Positions 17,964 through 25,000 of a stretch of DNA of 25,000 nucleotides are shown piece after piece. The translations under genes were made by a program, and so were the position numbers. Source of the DNA: Monocercomonoides exilis (Eukaryota > Preaxostyla > Oxymonadida > Polymastigidae); the NCBI GenBank assembly GCA_001643675.2, contig LSRY02000063.1, positions 405,001 to 430,000 on the forward strand, written 5' to 3'. The notes under the pieces were generated by a model. The model was not told where the DNA came from. It searched no databases and saw nothing but the letters and a program-made list of their open reading frames with translations. Every line of letters starts with the position of its first letter. Position 1 is the stretch's first letter.

Positions 17964-19180
17964 TTAATTATCATCATGAATAATAGAAAAAGAAGATGTA
18001 TGAACAGGGTTCGAACTGGAGGCGCCAGTTTCACCTGCAGGATCATTTCCAGATGAGCCACTGTCCACACGTAATAAGCCTTCAGCAATTCTAGGTCGAT
18101 TACTACTATCTTGAGTAGGTAAACCAGAAACAGAAAAATATTGAATCTGATTTTCATTAATAGGCATTCCTGAAACAAATTTCCAGTAATTAATAACATT
18201 CATATTATAAGTTAACGTTAATGAAGAAACTTGTTCAGCAGTCCATGTATTCGAAAACTTATCTTCAGGACCAAAACCACCTAAAATAACCATAGTATAA
18301 TAATACCTATCAGTATCTACAACACTATTATAACGTGTATGAGCATTAGGATATATATTAATCTTATATTCAGTAACCCAGTTAGTTTCATCAGATATAC
18401 GAAGCAATTTATCCGAATAAAGCTGAGCACCAAATTCCTTAAGCCATCTACGTCTAAAACCATGTACATAACCAGAAGTAAGAATATTAGGATATTTAAA
18501 CATTGACCAAATTCTAGATTGCAAGCTTTGAACATAAGAACCCCACTTCCTAAAGATAAGCACCCTAACATAAGCATGACTATAGCCGGTTAACGGATAC
18601 CTACCATCTCCATAATGAAAATACATTTCATATCTAGATTTATATAATATATAATCAGAATGTTGAGTTGAAATCTGCTGAGGAGTAACTACATTAATAT
18701 TATCAAGAAAAACAGAATCTTCTGGATATTCCACTGCTCCTGAAGTAGCATTATATAAAGGCAAATTATATACTCCTATAGTTCCATTAGATTGACTATA
18801 TGAATAATAAATAGGTGCCCTATTCCTATAGAGCCAATTAAAATACTTTCGCTTTCTAAGCCTATATTTACGTAAAACCCTACGTCTTCTATATCTATTT
18901 TTCCTACCTCTTCTATGTATTTTTTACCTGTTCCTGTTTGTTTAATTTGCTTCCAGTTCTGAACCCTACCTTGCCCTATAGAATTAAGGTTAACCCTACG
19001 CCTATTCAAATTTAAAGACCTAGACATAGCCCTAGCACCAGAAATAGCCGTTCGACCTATAGACCTAGCTAACTTATATCCCGTATGAAACATAGACTTC
19101 CTCATAGATGGAGACATAGCCCTATAAGTATTTAAGGCTAAATGCGGCAAAGAACCTAACATCATTTTACTAAAGCTCAT
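17964..19180 (-). pseudogene. cap: Capsid gene with a homopolymer frameshift, unit 3
   Basis: The T-run at 18920-18925 has six bases where units 1, 2 and 4 have seven. The frame shifts at about codon 87, in the Lys pair before the Arg cluster. The 5' piece then reads an unrelated tail and stops near 18776; the 3' piece (17964-18764) keeps the normal sequence. Real decay or sequencing error cannot be told apart here. Confidence 0.85.
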
Positions 19181-19248
19181 GTTTTATTTATGAAGTGCAA
19201 AAAAGGAATATTAAGATCAAAATTCAGACTAATAAAAATTAATTACGG

Positions 19249-19671
19249 TTAATATAAATTTATATCTCTTAAAATATATGGATTATTCCATGCACCATGA
19301 AATTCATAAAATATTTTATTATGATTTCTTAAATACATTTCAAAATTGTTTTTCATATAACTCAAATAAAATCGTCGCCAAGATAACAATCTTCGCTCTC
19401 TATTACCTCGCCTTCTAAGTGCTCTAGGTCTTCTGCGATTCCTAAACTGCATCCTTCTAAGTGTATCCATAAAAGCCCTTATAGCTCTTTGATATACCCC
19501 TTCCAATGAGTCTATATACATTATTGCATTCTGCATCTGCAATCCCCAAGCTCTTGTTCCACGAGGAGCCCAATTTTCACTTACATCTTCTTCATATGCC
19601 TGTAATGTAATCGGTACATCCATAAACCACATATCATCAGTCCAATCGTCTTCATTCATTTTTTTGATCAC
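19249..19671 (-). CDS. Small Arg-rich virus protein, unit 3 (140 aa)
   Basis: Identical protein and intact frame, next to a frameshifted capsid gene. Confidence 0.85.
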   Translation of the reverse strand: MIKKMNEDDWTDDMWFMDVPITLQAYEEDVSENWAPRGTRAWGLQMQNAIMYIDSLEGVYQRAIRAFMDTLRRMQFRNRRRPRALRRRGNRERRLLSWRRFYLSYMKNNFEMYLRNHNKIFYEFHGAWNNPYILRDINLY

Positions 19672-19708
19672 ACCCTTAATAATTTCTGATATCTCAGAAG
19701 TCTCAGAA

Positions 19709-19741
19709 GTTGCCGATAGGTAATACTAAACTATCGGCAAC
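19709..19741 (-). other. Rolling-circle origin hairpin, unit 4
   Basis: Identical hairpin. The tandem TCTCAGAAG pair is at 19692-19709. Confidence 0.93.
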
Positions 19742-19744
19742 TAA

Positions 19745-19780
19745 TTATGGGTTCGGAAAAATTTTTGATCAGACCCATAA
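19745..19780. promoter_or_regulatory. Inverted repeat upstream of rep, unit 4
   Basis: Identical to 9754-9789, before the rep ATG at 19802. Confidence 0.5.
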
Positions 19781-19801
19781 AATAAAATATATTTTACCTG
19801 A

Positions 19802-21192
19802 ATGTCACAAATTCAAAACTTCAGAAGCAGAGCATATTGTTTCACATTAAACAACTACACAAACGAAGAATTTGAACATATAAAGCACATTGACTGCAGA
19901 TACAGTCAAAACCGGATATAATCACGTTGAATATAATCACATTCGTTTATTGTCACATTTTTCGATGCACCGACATTTTTGGCCAATTTTTCATTCATTT
20001 TTCATCGCATATAATCACAGGGCTAAATATATATAATCACATTTTATATCATTATGTGTGCTTTTTCAATGAAAAATCGATTTTTGATCATAAATATTTA
20101 TTTTTCGCTTTTTCAAAATTATGTTTAAATAAGTCTTAATAACATAATAAAACATAAAAAATTGTTATTTCTATTGAAAAATGTGTTTTTGTGAAGAATT
20201 TCAAAAAATAAAAAATGACCCAAAATTTTTTAAATATTTATTTATTTTTATTTTTTTCGTGTAAAACAGCATCGTATATTATCACAATCGGATATAGTCA
20301 CAAAAGTTGTGCAAAAACCGATGTGATTATATCCGGTTTAGACTGTACTTGGTTGTCGGAGAGGAAGTAGGCGAAATGGGGACTCCGCATTTACAGGGTT
20401 ACGTATATTTCAAAAATCAAAAGTCTTTCCATACAGTTAAACTAATGATTAGCGAAAGATGCCATTTAGAAACAGCAAAAGGTTCCCCAGAAGATAATAG
20501 AAAATATTGCACTAAGGAAAACAAGTTCTTTGAAAAGGGAGAAATACCTCAACAAGGTAAGCGTTCAGATATAGACAAAGCAATAGAAATGATAAAAGAA
20601 GGAAAAACAATAGCTGACGTAGCAAAAGAAATGCCAAAACAAATAGTTCTACATGGAAAAGGACTGACCCACCTGAGCAACATTTTACAAGAAGAAAAAG
20701 CAAGGCGATAGACCAGAAAGAAGAGAAACTTACTGGTTATGGGGAAAAACCGGTTCCGGAAAAACCACTTACGTAAAAAACAAAGCAAAAGAATTGAAAG
20801 AAACGTTAGGATGGAGATGTTACTACTGGCCTGTTTCTCCAGGTTTCTTCACTAACTATACAAACCAAGAAATCGCAGTATTTGATGACTTCGATCCTCA
20901 CACCATGGACTTTAAAATGTTCCTAAAGATCACCGATCCTTGGTGTAATCCGGCTATAAACACCAAAGGAGATTCTGGAACTTTTACGTCAAACCTAGTT
21001 TTCTTCACAGCTACAGAACCTGCGGAAACAATACTAAAGGGATGCGTAGATATTCAAGATCAGATGGGACAGGTTACAAGAAGAGTTAAAAATATACATG
21101 TACCTAACGACTTAATGGAACCTAATCAAAATGAAGAAACTGCCCCCACTCAACCTGATGATCAAGATGATCCTTTCATTAATCAACTTTAA
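19802..21192 (+). pseudogene. rep: Rep, split by a MITE and frameshifted, unit 4
   Basis: The parts are 19802-19902 and 20346-21192. Besides the MITE, an A-run at 20695-20699 has five A instead of four. This shifts the frame just before Walker A and stops the protein at about 20711. The helicase half is open again downstream. Confidence 0.9.
19903..20345. mobile_element. MITE inside rep, unit 4
   Basis: 443 bp, the shortest copy. It has lost single bases in several A or T runs, for example near 20213, 20230, 20266 and 20304. Confidence 0.9.
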
Positions 21193-21290
21193 TTTTTATA
21201 TTTTTATTTTCCATTTCTATTTTAATATTTAATTCCCAATAGGGTGCAAAAATGCGTAATGAATTGAATTTATTTTATTAAAAAAAAAAT

Positions 21291-22509
21291 TTAATTATCA
21301 TCATGAATAATAGAAAAAGAAGATGTATGAACAGGGTTCGAACTGGAGGCGCCAGTTTCACCTGCAGGATCATTTCCAGATGAGCCACTGTCCACACGTA
21401 ATAAGCCTTCAGCAATTCTAGGTCGATTACTACTATCTTGAGTAGGTAAACCAGAAACAGAAAAATATTGAATCTGATTTTCATTAATAGGCATTCCTGA
21501 AACAAATTTCCAGTAATTAATAACATTCATATTATAAGTTAACGTTAATGAAGAAACTTGTTCAGCAGTCCATGTATTCGAAAACTTATCTTCAGGACCA
21601 AAACCACCTAAAATAACCATAGTATAATAATACCTATCAGTATCTACAACACTATTATAACGTGTATGAGCATTAGGATATATATTAATCTTATATTCAG
21701 TAACCCAGTTAGTTTCATCAGATATACGAAGCAATTTATCCGAATAAAGCTGAGCACCAAATTCCTTAAGCCATCTACGTCTAAAACCATGTACATAACC
21801 AGAAGTAAGAATATTAGGATATTTAAACATTGACCAAATTCTAGATTGCAAGCTTTGAACATAAGAACCCCACTTCCTAAAGATAAGCACCCTAACATAA
21901 GCATGACTATAGCCGGTTAACGGATACCTACCATCTCCATAATGAAAATACATTTCATATCTAGATTTATATAATATATAATCAGAATGTTGAGTTGAAA
22001 TCTGCTGAGGAGTAACTACATTAATATTATCAAGAAAAACAGAATCTTCTGGATATTCCACTGCTCCTGAAGTAGCATTATATAAAAGGCAAATTATATA
22101 CTCCTATAGTTCCATTAGATTGACTATATGAATAATAAATAGGTGCCCTATTCCTATAGAGCCAATTAAAATACTTTCGCTTTCTAAGCCTATATTTACG
22201 TAAAACCCTACGTCTTCTATATCTATTTTTCCTACCTCTTCTATGTATTTTTTTACCTGTTCCTGTTTGTTTAATTTGCTTCCAGTTCTGAACCCTACCT
22301 TGCCCTATAGAATTAAGGTTAACCCTACGCCTATTCAAATTTAAAGACCTAGACATAGCCCTAGCACCAGAAATAGCCGTTCGACCTATAGACCTAGCTA
22401 ACTTATATCCCGTATGAAACATAGACTTCCTCATAGATGGAGACATAGCCCTATAAGTATTTAAGGCTAAATGCGGCAAAGAACCTAACATCATTTTACT
22501 AAAGCTCAT
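21291..22509 (-). pseudogene. cap: Capsid gene with a homopolymer frameshift, unit 4
   Basis: An A-run at 22084-22087 has four A instead of three, shifting the frame at about codon 141, after the basic domain. The 5' piece (22509-22078) encodes the intact Arg-rich N-terminus. The 3' piece is open below 22061. Confidence 0.85.
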
Positions 22510-22577
22510 GTTTTATTTATGAAGTGCAAAAAAGGAATATTAAGATCAAAATTCAGACTAATAAAAATTAATTACGG

Positions 22578-23000
22578 TTAATATAAATTTATATCTCTTA
22601 AAATATATGGATTATTCCATGCACCATGAAATTCATAAAATATTTTATTATGATTTCTTAAATACATTTCAAAATTGTTTTTCATATAACTCAAATAAAA
22701 TCGTCGCCAAGATAACAATCTTCGCTCTCTATTACCTCGCCTTCTAAGTGCTCTAGGTCTTCTGCGATTCCTAAACTGCATCCTTCTAAGTGTATCCATA
22801 AAAGCCCTTATAGCTCTTTGATATACCCCTTCCAATGAGTCTATATACATTATTGCATTCTGCATCTGCAATCCCCAAGCTCTTGTTCCACGAGGAGCCC
22901 AATTTTCACTTACATCTTCTTCATATGCCTGTAATGTAATCGGTACATCCATAAACCACATATCATCAGTCCAATCGTCTTCATTCATTTTTTTGATCAC
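22578..23000 (-). CDS. Small Arg-rich virus protein, unit 4 (140 aa)
   Basis: Identical protein and intact frame. This gene is undamaged in all four units that contain it. Confidence 0.85.
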   Translation of the reverse strand: MIKKMNEDDWTDDMWFMDVPITLQAYEEDVSENWAPRGTRAWGLQMQNAIMYIDSLEGVYQRAIRAFMDTLRRMQFRNRRRPRALRRRGNRERRLLSWRRFYLSYMKNNFEMYLRNHNKIFYEFHGAWNNPYILRDINLY

Positions 23001-23037
23001 ACCCTTAATAATTTCTGATATCTCAGAAGTCTCAGAA

Positions 23038-23070
23038 GTTGCCGATAGGTAATACTAAACTATCGGCAAC
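23038..23070 (-). other. Rolling-circle origin hairpin, unit 5
   Basis: Identical hairpin. The tandem TCTCAGAAG pair is at 23021-23038. Confidence 0.93.
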
Positions 23071-23073
23071 TAA

Positions 23074-23109
23074 TTATGGGTTCGGAAAAATTTTTGATCA
23101 GACCCATAA
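23074..23109. promoter_or_regulatory. Inverted repeat upstream of rep, unit 5
   Basis: Identical to 9754-9789, before the rep ATG at 23131. Confidence 0.5.
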
Positions 23110-23130
23110 AATAAAATATATTTTACCTGA

Positions 23131-24523
23131 ATGTCACAAATTCAAAACTTCAGAAGCAGAGCATATTGTTTCACATTAAACAACTACACAAACGAAGAAT
23201 TTGAACATATAAAGCACATTGACTGCAGATACAGTCAAAACCGGATATAATCACGTTGAATATAATCACATTCGTTTATTGTCACATTTTTCGATGCACC
23301 GACATTTTTGGCCAATTTTTCATTCATTTTTCATCGCATATAATCACAGGGCTAAATATATATAATCACATTTTATATCATTATGTGTGCTTTTTCAATG
23401 AAAAATCGATTTTTTGATCATAAATATTTATTTTTCGCTTTTTCAAAATTATGTTTAAATAAGTCTTAATAACATAATAAAACATAAAAAATTGTTATTT
23501 CTATTGAAAAATGTGTTTTTGTGAAGAATTTCAAAAAATAAAAAAATGACCCAAAATTTTTTAAATATTTATTTATTTTTATTTTTTTCGTGTAAAACAG
23601 CATCGTATATTATCACAATCGGATATAGTCACAAAAAGTTGTGCAAAAACCGATGTGATTATATCCGGTTTAGACTGTACTTGGTTGTCGGAGAGGAAGT
23701 AGGCGAAATGGGGACTCCGCATTTACAGGGTTACGTATATTTCAAAAATCAAAAGTCTTTCCATACAGTTAAACTAATGATTAGCGAAAGATGCCATTTA
23801 GAAACAGCAAAAGGTTCCCCAGAAGATAATAGAAAATATTGCACTAAGGAAAACAAGTTCTTTGAAAAGGGAGAAATACCTCAACAAGGTAAGCGTTCAG
23901 ATATAGACAAAGCAATAGAAATGATAAAAGAAGGAAAAACAATAGCTGACGTAGCAAAAGAAATGCCAAAACAAATAGTTCTACATGGAAAAGGACTGAC
24001 CCACCTGAGCAACATTTTACAAGAAGAAAAGCAAGGCGATAGACCAGAAAGAAGAGAAACTTACTGGTTATGGGGAAAAACCGGTTCCGGAAAAACCACT
24101 TACGTAAAAAACAAAGCAAAAGAATTGAAAGAAACGTTAGGATGGAGATGTTACTACTGGCCTGTTTCTCCAGGTTTCTTCACTAACTATACAAACCAAG
24201 AAATCGCAGTATTTGATGACTTCGATCCTCACACCATGGACTTTAAAATGTTCCTAAAGATCACCGATCCTTGGTGTAATCCGGCTATAAACACCAAAGG
24301 AGATTCTGGAACTTTTACGTCAAACCTAGTTTTCTTCACAGCTACAGAACCTGCGGAAACAATACTAAAGGGATGCGTAGATATTCAAGATCAGATGGGA
24401 CAGGTTACAAGAAGAGTTAAAAATATACATGTACCTAACGACTTAATGGAACCTAATCAAAATGAAGAAACTGCCCCCACTCAACCTGATGATCAAGATG
24501 ATCCTTTCATTAATCAACTTTAA
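23131..24523 (+). pseudogene. rep: Rep, split by a MITE, unit 5 (MITE-fused frame)
   Basis: The parts are 23131-23231 and 23678-24523. Homopolymer changes in this copy of the MITE remove upstream stops. A frame with a true ATG at 23546, inside the MITE, now runs into the second part of rep: 44 MITE-encoded residues, then motif II onward, 325 residues in all. Motif I is still missing, so this would not be a normal Rep. Confidence 0.88.
23232..23677. mobile_element. MITE inside rep, unit 5
   Basis: 446 bp, at the same TA. It has run-length differences near 23392, 23560 and 23588, a different combination from units 3 and 4. Confidence 0.9.
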
Positions 24524-24621
24524 TTTTTATATTTTTATTTTCCATTTCTATTTTAATATTTAATTCCCAATAGGGTGCAAAAATGCGTAATGAATTGAAT
24601 TTATTTTATTAAAAAAAAAAT

Positions 24622-24885
24622 TTAATTATCATCATGAATAATAGAAAAAGAAGATGTATGAACAGGGTTCGAACTGGAGGCGCCAGTTTCACCTGCAGGA
24701 TCATTTCCAGATGAGCCACTGTCCACACGTAATAAGCCTTCAGCAATTCTAGGTCGATTACTACTATCTTGAGTAGGTAAACCAGAAACAGAAAAATATT
24801 GAATCTGATTTTCATTAATAGGCATTCCTGAAACAAATTTCCAGTAATTAATAACATTCATATTATAAGTTAACGTTAATGAAGA
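24622..24885 (-). pseudogene. cap: Capsid gene 3' fragment cut by telomere, unit 5
   Basis: Only the last ~87 codons of capsid remain, ending with the normal SIIHDDN C-terminus. The match to other units stops after GAAGA at 24885, where telomeric sequence begins. The start and basic domain are gone, as is everything that would follow in the unit. Confidence 0.92.
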
Positions 24886-25000
24886 TTCAAACTAGGTTAG
24901 GGTTAGGGTTCAAAACTAGGTTAGGGTTAGGGTTAGGGTTAGGGTTAGGGTTAGGGTTAGGGTTAGGTTAGGGTTAGGGTTAGGGTTAGGTTAGGTTAGG
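24886..25000 (+). repeat. Telomere (TTAGGG)n, right chromosome end
   Basis: TTAGGG repeats read 5' to 3' towards the window end, as expected of the G-rich strand at a right-hand terminus. Some units are TTAGG. At the inner edge, TTCAAACTAGG (24886-24896) and TTCAAAACTAGG (24908-24919) are interleaved with the repeats. No subtelomeric spacer separates the telomere from virus sequence. Confidence 0.95.

Larger units (their letters stand above)
9709..24885 (+). repeat. Head-to-tail array of integrated CRESS-DNA virus units (4 full + 1 partial)
   Basis: Five origin hairpins begin at 9718, 13048, 16381, 19709 and 23038, giving unit lengths of 3330, 3333, 3328 and 3329. All units face the same way and share the same gene order and the same internal MITE. 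The differences I could find are almost all changes of one base in homopolymer runs. The array is bounded on the left by a diverged relic, at the origin hairpin, and on the right by telomere repeats inside the fifth capsid gene. Direct repeats of a whole circular genome are what rolling-circle replication intermediates or unequal crossing-over would leave. Confidence 0.95.

Noticed and set aside
9709-24885. A CRISPR-like repeat array
   Set aside because: The repeat is a 3.33 kb gene-bearing unit with no short repeat/spacer pattern, in a eukaryotic chromosome.

Overview
This is the right end of a chromosome from an AT-rich, intron-containing unicellular eukaryote. The last ~115 bases are TTAGGG-type telomere reading outward. 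The left ~7 kb is typical subtelomeric host DNA: GAA/TTC microsatellites, a low-complexity Ser-rich gene, and decayed or multi-exon genes with short GT-AG introns. One helical, charged gene (3022-4423, minus) resembles from memory a large multicopy family of the oxymonad Monocercomonoides. With TTAGGG telomeres and apparent standard stop codons, an oxymonad-like metamonad is my best guess for the host. That is inference and could not be checked by search.

Layout. 1-2274: microsatellites and a Ser-rich gene with a reading-frame slip. 2275-7740: host gene remnants and AT-rich spacer. About 7740-8208: a diverged copy of a small TA-flanked inverted-repeat transposon (MITE). 8209-9660: a decayed CRESS-DNA virus relic, made of a broken capsid gene and an intact small Arg-rich gene. 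9709-24885: a head-to-tail array of four full and one truncated near-identical ~3.33 kb CRESS-DNA virus units. 24886-25000: telomere added directly inside the fifth capsid gene.

Each unit holds, in plus-strand order: an origin hairpin with the nonanucleotide TAGTATTAC (minus strand); the first 33 codons of rep with motif I; a 443-449 bp MITE inserted at a TA; the rest of rep with motifs II and III, Walker A, Walker B and a motif C position; then, on the minus strand, a 405-residue Arg-rich capsid protein; and, still on the minus strand but 5' of the capsid gene, a 140-residue Arg-rich protein of no family I recognise. Without the MITE and its duplicated TA the unit would be about 2.88 kb, a normal CRESS genome size. 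Rep would nick the origin and unwind the circle, and the capsid protein would package it. The role of the third gene is unknown. Because the MITE splits rep identically in every unit, the array was amplified after that insertion, probably from one defective copy.

The most interesting points are: the rep-splitting MITE locked into the array; the relic/array boundary lying at the origin hairpin; the conserved third gene; the telomere capping the array inside capsid; and the near-absence of differences between units other than homopolymer length.
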